Origin: Auriscalpium vulgare
Taxonomy: Eukaryota; Basidiomycota; Agaricomycetes; Russulales; Auriscalpiaceae
NCBI GenBank assembly: GCA_019915015.1
Contig: JAHBBC010000004.1
Location: 124,001 to 188,000, forward strand
Length of the DNA: 64,000 nt
Direction of reading: 5' to 3'
Made by a program: the position numbers and the translations under genes. Shown in pieces: positions 42,662 through 54,348 of this stretch. Each line of letters opens with the position of its first letter. Positions within the stretch are counted from its first letter, which is position 1. The notes beneath the pieces were generated by a model. That model did not search any database, had not been told where the DNA came from, and worked only from the letters and a program-made list of their open reading frames with translations.

Positions 42662-44244
42662 TGATGGGCACCAGACGGTAGTAGGGCGGATATGGGTAGT
42701 TTCCTATCCCTAGAGCGCTGTCAGTGGTACCGCGTTGTTGTGCGAGCGAGTCGTCACGTTCCCAAAGGTTCGCGAAGTGACTCCACCGATACGTGGATCG
42801 TGGTCGTAACGAGGATTCGGATCGGAATGAGGGTTCGGCGCGTGCGCCGGACCAGGAGACGAGAAGGAGTGAGCGTACGAGTCACCGAAGTGACGAACAA
42901 ACGAAGTCGCGACGAGCGAGCTCCGAAGTTGGACGCGGAGGAACGCGGAATGACGATGGAGGGAGGGAGAGAGAGATCGACGTAACACGAAGTTCGGCTT
43001 TATACGTTGATCGGTGCGATGGGTAGTTGGGTGACTTCGGACAACTTCGGATTGAGGACGAAGTTATGTGTAATGGGGAACGCGTTCGTCGTGGGCCTGA
43101 ACTTGAGGAGGCCTCGAAGGTGATATCAAAGTGGATGAAGGTCTGTCGATGGCGGTGTTCGAGAGGCGAGGTTCGGTCGTCGATGTTCGAGAGGCGAGGT
43201 TCGGGAGTCGAGGTTCGGAAGGCGAGGTTCGGAAAGCGAGGTTCGGAAAGCGAGGTTGGGGTACGTGGTGCGAAAGGCGAAGGTCGAAAGCGAAGTCGAA
43301 GGCGAGCGTATTGCGGCGTGCGGCGTAGTCGAAAGTGAGGTTACGGGCGATAAGGAGGACGAGGGGTACAACGACAGTAAGAGCTGTCGATGCGGGCGGT
43401 TTGCAACGTCTCTTTCGAGATGCTGACTATGGGGGGGAAAGTAACTTGTTATTCGGTGTGCTATCGAGTCGTATTTAAGCTACAACGAGTGCGAGACCGT
43501 ATCGTACGGAAACGAACATAGGTAGGTGCGTACAGAGACGAAACACGAGCGAAGTGGATAAAGATCATGTGTCGCAAGTCGAGGTGGGTCGGAACGAGCA
43601 TATGTAGCGAGAGGAAGCTCTTATGGGGAACGAGAACGATGGATACCAAACAAACGATCAGCGCTGTCGCTACGATGTGATATACAGAAGGATGAAGTAC
43701 GAACGATATTGTGGAGACGCGCCTCAGCGGTACAAGGCGCGCCAAACGTATACCCGCGAGCCGAAGTCGCAGCGAGTGGCGGACGATCTTCCGAAGTGGC
43801 TGGGAAGGTAGCCATGGCTTCGGGCTTGGTTCGCCTCGGCTCGGAAAGGTCGGGACGATAGAAGGGATCTATCGGGAACGCTATAAGTGAGGGGGAGAAT
43901 CGGACAGGGAAGTACCGGGTGACAGCCGGTTATCTCGGAGATACGCTCACGGGGCGTTTCACTACACTGATCTTGGTCCGTCAGCGACTTTGTGGCGTGT
44001 CTGCTGCTGATGGGCCGAAAGGTCTCGACCGAACCACGTGCGGGCGCCTCGGGATGACTGGAAACGAGGCCGAAGCGCTGGAAAGTTCGGAGCCGAAGTC
44101 ACGTGACTTCGGAACTTTCCGAAGTGGCTGTGCCGAAACGGCGGAAACGACGGTCCGGAGACCAAAGTCACGTGACTTTGGTTCGAAATGAAAAACCGAA
44201 AAGTCGCGGTGGAATCCCCGCTCGACGGGGAATCAGGCGTATCA
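42662..44244 (-). repeat. Gypsy A 5' LTR
   Basis: Copy of 17399-18981; every translated frame compared between the two copies is the same, implying very recent insertion. Confidence 0.93.
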
Positions 44245-44248
44245 GCGG
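44245..44248. other. Target site duplication of Gypsy A, right
   Basis: GCGG, matching 17395-17398. Joining 17398 to 44249 restores TGC GGC CAC CCC TGG in the HECT-like gene. Confidence 0.8.
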
Positions 44249-46023
44249 CCACCCCTGGCTGTCTCACAACCTAGCGGTGGACGCCGTGGCTCACGCAAAA
44301 GCAAGGGGCGCTCTCGCCGCTACCAGATGTGCAGGGTTCTTCTCGGTACGCCCCACCTCGACACCTTTCAGGAGCGATGCATTTCTCATCAGAGTTCATG
44401 CCATAGCCTGAGCATCCGTCCACCTGGGCCTGGGGCACTCTCTGTGTCTGCAATTCTAAGTGGTCCGCGCATGCCGTTCCTGCGGCGAACGGCGCAGTGT
44501 CTCCGGTGCAGTGGAGGTAAGTGAGCCGGTTTTGGACGTAAGAAGCATGTCTCACCAACCATGAAACAGCAGCGGCACTCCGCGCTCTCCCTCACCGACG
44601 ACGGTGACGGTGACGCCGGCCATGGTACCGCCTCCGGCTGCCGGAACTGCTACCGCCATCGGCTTCAACCAGCCACCTCCTGTTACCGCCTTCACAGGGG
44701 TGCCTGCCCTCGCCCGTGGGCCTGCAACAAAGTCTCAGGGGAACGCGACCAACGACCGTCGTATAAATCATTCCACGCAGGTCAACCAACATGCAGCACT
44801 CCTCTCGCAAACCCCTGCCCCTAACACGCGTGCCCCCGCGCGCAACGCTGCAAAGACTCGCCGCCCCCGCCCTGCTGCGCCTGACAGTGACAGCGGATCA
44901 ATGTTCACTGCTGCGGCGCCGACCGCAAGTTCTAGTGTGAGCTCAGCGCTAGCGTCTGCGGAGCCTGAAACAGTTGATGTACTTGTTGGACTTGTGCCGT
45001 TCATGGTGCGTCTCAGACCTCTGCCTTTCTTGCTTGATCTCACATTGCACCTACAAAGTCTCCCAATCTCCCGCGCTGCGAGGCGGACAACATGGCACCG
45101 CCATTCGCCTTTGATACAACGGATCTCGGTGAACTGCAACGCCGACTCGAAGAGGTTGAACTCATCATCCCGGTCACCTTGCCCGTCCATGGCTCGGTCT
45201 GGGAAACGATGGACGACCAGATAAGGGCGCATTGCGAGAAGCATCGCTTTGTTCTTCCACCGCGCCCTCGCCATCCTAACGCACGTGGACGTGGCCAGCC
45301 CCCACGCTACGCGGACTCGCTGCCCTGGATGGTCATGGGCATGACCAAGCCATCCAAGAACGAAGGCATGCGAAGGCTGCTGCCCACCCAACACCATGAC
45401 AGTCCGCAAGAGTTCACATACAAGGGGCTATTTACTTACAACAAGACTTCCTACACCAAAGTTTCCTCCCAGCTTGCCACGTCGGCCATAGATAGGATTT
45501 TGTTCGTTGGTGCGTCCTCCTCCTCCTCGGTGTGCCCTTCCACCAAACACGGCTGACTGCCGCCCAGGTCCTCGCTTTGGCAACGTCAGAGGCCCAATCT
45601 CCTTTGGGGTGATGGACCACAGACTGTTCACCGAACCGAACTTTGCACACATGGAGGCTCCGCATCGCTGCTTCCCTACCCATGTGCTGGAAACTGTATT
45701 CCCTGACCTCTCCCCGCAATGCTTGCCTGACTGTGTGACGGATGCTGACCGCGGGGAGCTGGCAAGCCCTTCGTTGCCGCCATCGATGCCCATTGATCTC
45801 CCGAGCCCAGCCATGTCTGACGATGACGTACGCACAATCCTTGTTTGTCTATATGTTGTCCATCCAGACTGATCAACATCTTCAATGCATCAGTTACCAG
45901 AGCGTCTGACAGCACCTCGTCTGGATGCCGCTTCTTCACCGCCCGGCGCCGTGGTTCCTGCGCGCCGCCCTCGACCGGTCTCCACCGATGTAGGCATCTG
46001 CAAATATGTCCTGCTCTGTCAAC

Positions 46024-46455
46024 ATGCTAAACACCTGTTGCCCAGGCTGCGGGCGAATTCCCCTCAGTATCAACCTCGATGTCGGATCGCAATGTCCGCG
46101 CGCGACCCTCAAGCACTGCTGCGGACTCCCTGTACTCTGAAGAAACTCTGGCAACCCTCCGTTGCTTAAGGGCCACATATGTTAACGTCGACGACACCGG
46201 GCCGAGGCACGCGGTGCGCATCTTTATCTTCCCGACACTCCTTTCCATCTGAGTAGGCATGCTAAACTCCTGTTGCCCAGGCTGCGCAGGGCCTCTCAGG
46301 CTCAGCGTCGACCACGACGTCGGATCGCAATGTCCGAGCGGGACCCTCAAATGCTGCTGCGGACTCCCTGTACTCTGATGAAACTCTGGCAACCCTCCGT
46401 AGCCTAAGAGCCACATATGTTGATCACGATGAGCGGAGCCGCACGGTGCGCATTT
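46024..46455 (+). repeat. Tandem exon duplication inside the HECT-like gene
   Basis: Two adjacent units (about 46024-46240 and 46260-46455) share the acceptor CTGTTGCCCAG, the exon with SDRNVRA, AADSLYS, ETLATLR and LRATYV, and the following donor GTGCGCAT. The flanking intron ends are duplicated too. Confidence 0.8.
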
Positions 46456-48741
46456 TTCTTTCCCTGCGACTACATTTCTCAGCTCAGCCCACATTTTCAA
46501 ACAGGGTGCTAGTTATACCACACCTTCCTCTGTCCCCTCTGTCCCTGTCGTGCAGCGTACAAGTTTTATTGATCTTACCGGCGAGGAAGAGCCAGTGCAA
46601 GAATCTGTCATTGCTGGTGGAGTGACACCGGTGATGCCGGGCTTGGCAGCAGTAGCAGTACGTTGGATGTCTTATCATGGCGCGCACAGGTGTGTATGAC
46701 TTCTGATTGATCCTCCCAGCTGCCGCCGCTCCTGCCTAGGCTTTCTGAACCGGAGCCATACACACCCAGCGGCATTGCAGCGATATCCTTGCGTGTGATG
46801 CGATGGGCAAAGCACGCCCGGGAATCTCTGCGGGGCAGCGCAGGTGACCCTCAATTTTCGCTCCAGGCTCCTACCGTTGGCGCCGGCGCGCAGGCTCTCA
46901 ACGACTTTATCGCTTGGCACTTGACCGTTCGCGTGGAGCACACATCCAGTTCATTCCAAGCCATGCTCTCTGCTGTGCATCCTGACGTCCGCATGTCGGA
47001 TGTGCCTTTGGAGCGCATATTTGGCGCGACCAGCCATTGGGAGATGTGAGTGATCCTGCCTGACAAAACAGCGAATATCTGAATCATGCCATCTCCCAGT
47101 GGCGACGGATTTGGGCCTGGACCCAGGATGGCGGTCCTTAGACAGGCGGTACTCCTCTGCGTCCACCGTGTTAACTTCTGGCGCAAATCTCACGACTCGT
47201 CTGTTCCCGATCTTTACCCTTCCGATCAGACCATCCCGGAGCGCCAACATGCATTCCGGCATTTCGGTGTCTTGTCGTTTATCTACATGGTCCTCACGGA
47301 AATCGGCCCCGACCCTATTTCCCCCTTCCTTTTTCAGTACATAGTGGACGGTCGATTGGCCTTCACGATTGACACCGCTTTCATTTCCGAGCTGCACCCA
47401 CCTTCTCTCACTGTCCTTATGCCATGGACCATGTGGCGCGAGACGCCCAGCTACCCTATCTCAACGACCTCTCCGCTTGGTACCCTCCTGGCAGAGGCAG
47501 GGATTTCGGTGCGTCCCTTTGCAGGCGCGCGTTCTGTGTATTCAATTTCAACTCATCAACCTGACCGGAGCAGGTTGGCCTGTTCTCTGAAGGGATGGAT
47601 GACCGCACCCGCGCAGGCCTCGAGACATCGCTTCTGTGCTACGTCTTGTTCGGACAGTTGGACCCTTCCCACCATCCTGATTTCATTGCGTTCGCTGCTG
47701 GCTTCAATCAGATGGGCGGCATGGAGGTGCGTGCTGGTGTTTCTGTGTACACCACCGTCTATCTCCCCGCCAATTTCTTAAACGATTCTTTCAGGGCACG
47801 TTGGGCACAGCAAAATCAGTCCTTGTCCATATGTTCAACCGTCGCGTCCAAAGGCCGGAGCAAGTCACTCAGTTGCTTACCTTCAAATCGGCGTATACGC
47901 AGGAGGAGAAGGAGGACCCTCCGAATGAGGTCATCCGTCAGGACTTGAAATATGAGGGTAAGTTCAAGGACTGTCTGACGGCTTTCTTGGAAGGCCCCGG
48001 CCTTCCACAGCATCCTTTCATGGACGCTTTCTTCGAGCAGCAAGGTCAGCACCTGAGGGTCATCCCAGGAGACCCAGCGACCATCCGAGCCCGCCTCTTT
48101 CTCCAAGCTATGACAGGCGCGGATCTTCTCCCGCGTGGATATATCGAGGACAGCAAGCCGCTCAAGGTGTGTTGTCTTCATTCCTGCTACGTACAATAGT
48201 CCTCAATTTCCTGCACAGATTAAATTCTCGCATGACCGTAATCCTCGCACCAAGCGCACCGATGAGGTAACTTGTTCGATTACAGTGCTCTAATTTCAGT
48301 CTAGCTCATTGCTCAACAACAGCCCAAACCCATCCACTGGGGCAGTTGTTTCAATGACGCGGCCGTCTGTTTAACGGCCCCCCTCCGGAATCTTCTGGAT
48401 GAGGGAGTTGTCGACGGTCAAACGAAATACTTTGACGTCTGGATGTATCAACCATTGATGTTGCTACAGAAGCCAGAGACAGACTCTTTCGAAGGCGAGC
48501 GGTACCGTGGCGTCTAGCCAACGTTTATGCCCTATACCCTACGTACCGCAACATGACCCGTATCGAAACGCGACCCACACCCTCCACCGACCGACCTACG
48601 TTGACTATACTTATTTATGTTTCCCTTGTCGTCTTTGTCTTTCACTAGCCCTAGCTAGACTTCTGTAGTGGGTACCATGAGCCGGAATCACCAGACGTCC
48701 ACTCTTACACCCGCACGGACGCACACGCCGGCCGCCGGCGA

Positions 48742-48748
48742 TATAAAT
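48742..48748 (+). promoter_or_regulatory. TATA box upstream of the JmjC-like gene
   Basis: TATAAAT in GGCGATATAAATTTAG, about 300 nt before the ATG at 49051. Confidence 0.4.
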
Positions 48749-48837
48749 TTAGCCAGACACAGTCTACCACAATTTGTATCACGATATTCCTCTCCTCTGG
48801 GAGGCAATATACCATCTGCAGGCCCTGCCAGTGGTCG

Positions 48838-48985
48838 GCGCAAATTCCCGCCGGGAATTCACAGCAGAAGTTACCGTGGAAAAATCCCACGGCGGAAATT
48901 CATGGCGGAAATTCACGGCGCAAATTCGAAGCGGAAATTCACGGCGCAAATTACCGGCGCAAATTCCCGGCGCAAACTTTTCCCG
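48838..48985 (+). repeat. Short direct repeats in the JmjC-like gene's leader
   Basis: The motif GGCG[C/G]AAATT or its close forms recurs at least eight times (CGGCGCAAATTC, GGCGGAAATTCA, AAGCGGAAATTC), with TTCCCGCC at both ends. The spacing is 11-22 bp. It may be a cluster of factor sites or a minisatellite. Confidence 0.65.
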
Positions 48986-51162
48986 CCACAGCAGCAGCAC
49001 TTTGTATCTGGTATCTACCAACCATCCTCCATCCCTTCTCTGCGACAACCATGGTGAAGCGCTTATTTGTTGTCCCTGTTGAGGACCCAGCTCTTGCTAT
49101 CGCTCTGCCACCTGGCACTGTTGTCGATGCTCGTTGGTTCAGGGTCGTTTCAGAGAGCAGCGCACCTCAGCCGCACTTCAATGCCGTCTACTCCGGTCCT
49201 ATTGGTCCACAGCCTGGAGTTTGCAATGGGCCTGGCGATGTCTGGGTGAGGACCACTGACCCGAAAGGAGTATGGGTCTCTCAGGTCAATGGTTCATGGG
49301 CACCATGGACCCTTCTTCATGGCAAAGGCAGGGAAGTACCTGGGGACGCAGAGCATCCGCTCCATGTCGGTACCTATTTGTCGTACAACGCAACTAATGG
49401 CTGGACCTATGTCAAGAAGGCCTGTCTTCCAAGCAATGCACACAAGTTGAATAACAATAACCTGAAGGCGACAACCGAAGATGTCATTGACAGATACAAA
49501 CAGGCCATAGCTGAAAACATCAACAATAGTGAGTGCCCAGTCCCAGATTGCATCTTGGTGGACTTTGCGATATCTCAACAACCACCTCTAGTGAACCCCA
49601 AAATCCCAATGAATCGGAAGCGGAAGCGCACATCCTCATCGCCACCACATGGTACAGAAAATTGTCAGTGTTTCTTATACTGCTGTGCGACCTCCTTTCC
49701 CGTCTTATATTTTACCCTACACAGTGGAGAGCAGCCCTGCACTTGAGCACACTGCGACTACCAATGACAACGAATTTCCTGTCGATCATCGTCTTATCTT
49801 GGCTTTGTCGACACCGCACCTACACCCACCGCCCGTCTTCACGCCCTCCCCATTGCCACCAGCCCCTGTGCAGCCACAGCAAGGCCCATCACCTCCTCTG
49901 TCCCCGCTGTCCCGTCTGTCCTCGCTTGAGTATGAGGAACACGTATCATCCCCCACCTCAACCACCGCCATTCTTCCGGTCGACACTGACGCTGACGCCG
50001 ACGCCGACAGCACAGATGCCTCATGCACAGAACCTGGACAAGGGTGCTGGCCAGCCGATGTCGAGTATCACACGTGGAACGGAAAGTTCAGAACCATTCT
50101 GCCGTTCATCGGTAACGTTCTTCACATGGTATGACAATATCTGCTTTGTTGTAAGGGTGATGCTCATTATTCGTCAGCCTGACCGGGACAAGGCTGCAGT
50201 CCTGGAGATGGCCAACGCTCCGATTGGTACAGACCATGACTCCCCATACGTGCACATGGACTGGAACATCGCCACACGCACGTCATTCCAGGCCACAATG
50301 CGTGCATGCCTGGCCGCGAACCACCCAGTTGTGGTCACCAATGCTTATCGCGAGCAAGGCAATGCCCATAAGCTCACATTTGATGATGACACCCTGTTTA
50401 TGCTTGTGGGATCTCCCCAAGTTTTCGTTCAAGCGCACTGTGAGTTCTTTGTTCGTGCATATGTGCATCTCGTTTTCTTACGCTGATTTTTTGCATATTC
50501 GACTAGGCATGCGAGAGCGAATGCTTAATCCTGGAGTGAACCCAACGATCACAATGACGTGTCAAGAGTTTGCGGACAAAATGAAAGATCCCACCCAGTG
50601 CGTCAACCTCCTGGACCTTCCACGATCGATTGGTCCCCGTCCCACATTCTTGGAGTAAGCTTCTCACAGCAGAATTCCGTTACCCCTCATACTGAGACAA
50701 GCCCAGTGATCTCCAAGACGACATATGGGGGTGGAACGTCACATCAAGACTGGGTTACTCGACTCCAGGGCAGCAGCTCCACGCTGAAGCTGAGCAGGCG
50801 CGGCAGCAGTTCGAGGCACAACAAGAGCAGGCGCGACAGCAACAGCAACCAAAAGCATCCAAGAAATCGCGTGCCAAGGCCAAGTCGAGCACTTGGTGTG
50901 CTGACCTCATACAAGAGTGGGTGTTGAGGGAGGAAGACCCTGTTCCGGATGACAGCGGTCCGGGGATGAGGGCGGCGGACAACTATGAAGGATGGCACAT
51001 TGTGTCAGGCGCGGGTGCCTACACGCGTACTCATCATGATTCCAACGGCCTGGTCACTTGGGCAGCGCCGCGATGCGGAGTGAAGATATGGGGGGTGGTC
51101 ACCATCCGCAATGCAGGCGCAATCAGGAGCAAGGAGAAGATCCTTGCGTTATTCAAGGAAAT

Positions 51163-51167
51163 CGTCT
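51163..51167. other. Target site duplication of the Copia element, left
   Basis: CGTCT, repeated at 56537-56541. Confidence 0.8.
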
Positions 51168-51376
51168 TATCAATTAAATAGACTGGTGCGGAGCTGGTGC
51201 GGAGCAAGAAGAGTTCATTAGATACAGGATCATGAGACGACAATAATACAGAGCTCATACCTGGTGCGGAGCAAGAAGAGTTAAAGGGGCTTGCTCCGCC
51301 CAGGATCTACTAAGTCCTCAGCCACACTGCCTCTGTCTCACATCTCTACGCCTCCGACGCTAGTCATGCTTCAACA
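51168..51376 (-). repeat. Copia 3' LTR
   Basis: 209 bp, matching 56328-56536. Preceded on its strand by the tract CAAGGGGGGG (51386-51377), the polypurine primer. The RT frame ends inside it. Confidence 0.9.
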
Positions 51377-53189
51377 CCCCCCCTTGACTAGCGTCCAATC
51401 GTAACATTTGCAACCAACGAGCATGGAGGACACGATGGAGAGGCTTGGTGAAAAGATCTGCAGTATTTTCTTTGTTAGAGACGTGCACGACGTCGATAAG
51501 CCTCTTCATGACACAGTCTCGGATAAAGTGCTCGCGTATGGAGATGTGCTTCATCCTTGAATGCGCGTGAGGATCATGAGTGCATGCAACGGTTCCCTGA
51601 TTGTCGCAGAACATCGTGGTTGGTTGAATTTGTGGATAGCCAAGCTCGGCGAAAAGGTTTCTGAACCAAAGGACATCACGAGCGCAGTGTGTTGTGGCCA
51701 GATATTCCGCCTCACACGACGAGAGAGCGACGACAGCCTGCTGTTTTGAACTCCAGGACAGCGGAGATTCATCCATAAGGATGATGAAGCCTGAGACGGA
51801 CTTCCGCGTGTCTCCCATGCCCCAGTCCGAATCAGTCAGCGCCTTGAACATCACATGCGGGCTGTCGGATCCTCCAAGAGTGATGCCGTGCGTGACACTC
51901 CCCTTTAGATAACGTAGGAGATGTTTCGCCGCTGCGACATGTGTTGATCCATAATTCGCCATGAACCTGGCGAGCTCCCGCACAGTGTACGCGATGTCCG
52001 GGCGTGTGCATGTTGACAGATACATGCATTTGCCGACGATTGCAGGGTATGGGAAGTTCTTGGACTGTTCAGTGTCCTCGACGGTTGCCGGTAGCAGCCG
52101 CGCACCTGGATCCATGGGAGTGGAGACAGAGTTACAGTTCTCATACCCAAATTCACGGAGTATTGACTCGGTGTAAGACTTTTGATCCAGTCGAAGAGTT
52201 CCGTGAGCTTGGTCTCGATTAATCGCACACCCAAGATGAAGCTTGGGTTCGCCGTTGTCCGTGATTTCGAACTGAGTCGCCAAGGAGGCAACAACAGCGT
52301 CAGATTCCGCTGCTGAGCTTGATGCAATCAGCATGTCGTCGACACTTGTGGTGATTACCGAGTGTTCGCCATCTTGGACACGTCTGTACACGCTCCAGTC
52401 TGACTTGGTTCTGGTGAACCCGATTGCCTCGAGCATCAGATTCAGCTCCAGGTACCATTGTCTACCGGCTTGCTTCAAGCCGTAGAGTCCCTTCAGTAAA
52501 CGCCAAAATCCTTCGCCAAGGATCGATGGCTTTCGCATATATATCTCTTCGTCCAGAGGGCCATTGAGAAAGGCCGTCTTGACGTCTACCTGGCGCAGAA
52601 CCATATCATGCTTGGCAACCAGAGCAAGGAGCAGACGAATGGACTCCCATCGAGTGACCGGTGCAAACGTATAATGAAAGTCTTGACCAGGAATTTGTGT
52701 AAACCCCTTGGCAACCAGACGCGCCTTGAAACGTGAAATAAGACCGTCACGGTCGCGTTTGATATGCAAGACCCACTTCGACTCCACAGCCTTTCGACCT
52801 GGTGGGAGCTCGGAGATCTCGTCGTATACACCTTTCGCCTTGAGTGACTCCAATTCCTCGTAGATGGCAGCAAGCCAATAGGTCCAATAAGTCGAGGATT
52901 TCGCCTCTTGAATATTTTTGGGATCTTTCTCGGCTGGGTCGTCGATAGGATCTGTGAGAGCTGCACCCACAAAAGCAACTTCTGCTTGGATGAAGGCCTG
53001 CGCAAGTCCTGCAAAGTCGGACTCATCACATTCGACCTCAAGCTCTCCATCAACGGATTCCAGGATGGTGCGTAAGAGGTTGTTTTCCCCCCTTCCATCT
53101 GGGATCGCGTTGACAAGATATTGCGCAGGGACACGTTTCATGCGAGGTGAACGACGCAGTGCAAGAGGACGGTCGTCGACCAGTTCCAT
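51360..53189 (-). CDS. Copia Pol segment: reverse transcriptase and RNase H
   Basis: 609 codons. WVLHIKRDRDG, RLVAKGFTQIPG and VDVKTAFLNGPL are Copia RT hallmarks, followed by KGLYGLKQAGRQWY. The catalytic motif reads SVDDM where the family has YVDD, a change that would probably weaken polymerase activity. RNase H has SDSDWG, SSCEAEYLA and FCDNQGTVA with Asp, Glu and Asp kept. The frame is open upstream of the ATG (53189) to a TGA in the integrase tail, so it belongs to the same polyprotein and is separated from it by a frame change. Confidence 0.88.
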   Translation of the reverse strand: MELVDDRPLALRRSPRMKRVPAQYLVNAIPDGRGENNLLRTILESVDGELEVECDESDFAGLAQAFIQAEVAFVGAALTDPIDDPAEKDPKNIQEAKSSTYWTYWLAAIYEELESLKAKGVYDEISELPPGRKAVESKWVLHIKRDRDGLISRFKARLVAKGFTQIPGQDFHYTFAPVTRWESIRLLLALVAKHDMVLRQVDVKTAFLNGPLDEEIYMRKPSILGEGFWRLLKGLYGLKQAGRQWYLELNLMLEAIGFTRTKSDWSVYRRVQDGEHSVITTSVDDMLIASSSAAESDAVVASLATQFEITDNGEPKLHLGCAINRDQAHGTLRLDQKSYTESILREFGYENCNSVSTPMDPGARLLPATVEDTEQSKNFPYPAIVGKCMYLSTCTRPDIAYTVRELARFMANYGSTHVAAAKHLLRYLKGSVTHGITLGGSDSPHVMFKALTDSDWGMGDTRKSVSGFIILMDESPLSWSSKQQAVVALSSCEAEYLATTHCARDVLWFRNLFAELGYPQIQPTTMFCDNQGTVACTHDPHAHSRMKHISIREHFIRDCVMKRLIDVVHVSNKENTADLFTKPLHRVLHARWLQMLRLDASQGGVLKHD

Positions 53190-54348
53190 CTCAACATCAC
53201 CATCGCCATCAGGCTCAGAATACGCTCGACGGCGATCAATAGCCTCAAGGGGCGAAGTAGTCTCATTGGACGGCCTGATAAAACAGGTGAGATAGGCTCG
53301 AAGGCCAGAGTCGTGACTAGCACGTACTCAATATGCTCGATGGCAGGGTTACGCTCGATGGCGGGATTACGCTCGAAGGCGGGGGTGGTCACCGGCGGTT
53401 CCAAAATGACACGGCGATGTGCATCATGGAAGCGCGGCTCGAGATCCATGGGAATGTCATCCCACAAAATGTCAGAAAGTGGAGGAGAAGGTAGAAAATC
53501 AGGGAAACCATGAAATTCCACATCACGTCGTGAGCGAATCCCTCGTGCAGATGGAAACCAGACCAGGTATCCCTTGGAGTCGCGCGCATAGCCCACGAAT
53601 CGGCCTTCCTCTCCGCGTGGTGCAAGTTTCATGGCGTCAGTTGAGTCAGTTTTCCTGGCGGTGACGAGAGCACCAAACGGGCGCAGATGAGAGAGATCTG
53701 GTTTGCGTTTGAACCAGCCTTCAAAAGGTGTGGTGCCAGATGGAAGAGAGGCATGCGGCACGCGATTTTTGATGTGCACTGCTGCCTGCGCGGCAAGAGG
53801 CCAGAACCAGACTGTCAAACCAGAGTCGACAAGCATGGCACGAGTCATGGACTCGATTATCTGGTTAGCGCGCTCCGAGACACCATTCTGTTGGTGTGCG
53901 TCAGGAACAGTCCGCTCGTAGGTGATCCCATGCTCTCGGCAGTAGTCAGCAAATTTTCCAGAGACCAACTCGGGAGCATTGTCAACCCGTAGGAACAGAA
54001 CAGGATAGCCAAGATACTTCTCGGCAGCAATGCGAAATTCATGGAAGCACTTGAGCGCATCAGACTTGACTTTGAGGAAGAAAATAGTGATCCAGCGACA
54101 GGCATCGTCGATGAACGTGATGAAATAAGTGAAGCCACCATAGCCAACGGGAAGAGGGCCGCAGACGTCACAGTGAATTCGGAAAAGAGGGTGATCGGCA
54201 CGTTGAGAAGCTTTTCTGGGAAATTTTAGCCGCTTGATATTGGCGAGAGCGCAGATGCGGCAGTGCTGGACGCGAATGTTGTCGATGGGAAGTCCAGTGG
54301 TGGAGCGCTCAAGCCCTTTAACGTCTATGTGGCCCATTAGACGATGGA
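53138..54348 (-). CDS. Copia Pol segment: integrase
   Basis: The frame is entered near 54350 (FFHRLMGHIDVKG), before the first ATG 54337. Zinc finger: HRLMGH and CRICAL. Catalytic Asp in RIHCDVCGP, Asp in LRVDNAPE and Glu in GVSERANQII. Near the C-terminus two repeats of PAIERN are encoded by direct 18-bp repeats (about 53333-53385). The end, after HIEYV, is in the wrong frame for the RT region, so the natural junction lies upstream of 53290. Confidence 0.85.

Larger units (their letters stand above)
17399..44244 (-). mobile_element. Gypsy-type LTR retrotransposon A, interrupted by B
   Basis: Two copies of a 1583-bp LTR, offset by exactly 25263 bp, flank gag and pol on the minus strand. Removing element B and one 4-bp duplication leaves about 12.7 kb. 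Order in transcription sense: 5' LTR (44244-42662), PBS, gag-protease, pol, antisense cargo gene, PPT, 3' LTR (18981-17399). Termini are TGAT...ATCA. LTRs look identical and pol is uninterrupted, so it was probably active until recently. RT, RNase H and integrase order is that of Ty3/Gypsy. No chromodomain is recognisable after the integrase. Confidence 0.93.
17194..48517 (+). pseudogene. HECT-like E3 ligase-type gene, split by Gypsy A
   Basis: Exon 1 (17194-17301) starts MSSLSSSRLPFR and encodes CACC and CVGYTVF; exon 2 begins at 17364 and is cut after 17398. It resumes at 44249 in the same frame, giving CECGHPWLSH, then CAGFFS and, after an intron, TLCVCNSKWSAH, so the N-terminus has repeated Cys/His clusters. 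A low-complexity middle includes IDLTGEEEP. The C-terminal part (about 47090-48517) has GFGPGPRMAVLRQA, HFGVLSFIYMV, PFLFQYIVDG, LRVIPGD, FLQAMTGADLLP and IHWGSCFND, resembling a divergent HECT domain with a candidate catalytic Cys at 48347-48349. HECT proteins transfer ubiquitin through such a Cys. The gene is disrupted here; an intact allele may exist elsewhere. Confidence 0.6.

Noticed and set aside
17399..44244. Endogenous retrovirus with an env gene
   Set aside because: Cargo products lack a signal peptide, transmembrane anchor and sense orientation.
51168..51376. Placing the Copia LTR border at a TG...CA end
   Set aside because: Only TG...TA borders give matching 5-bp duplications (CGTCT) on both sides.
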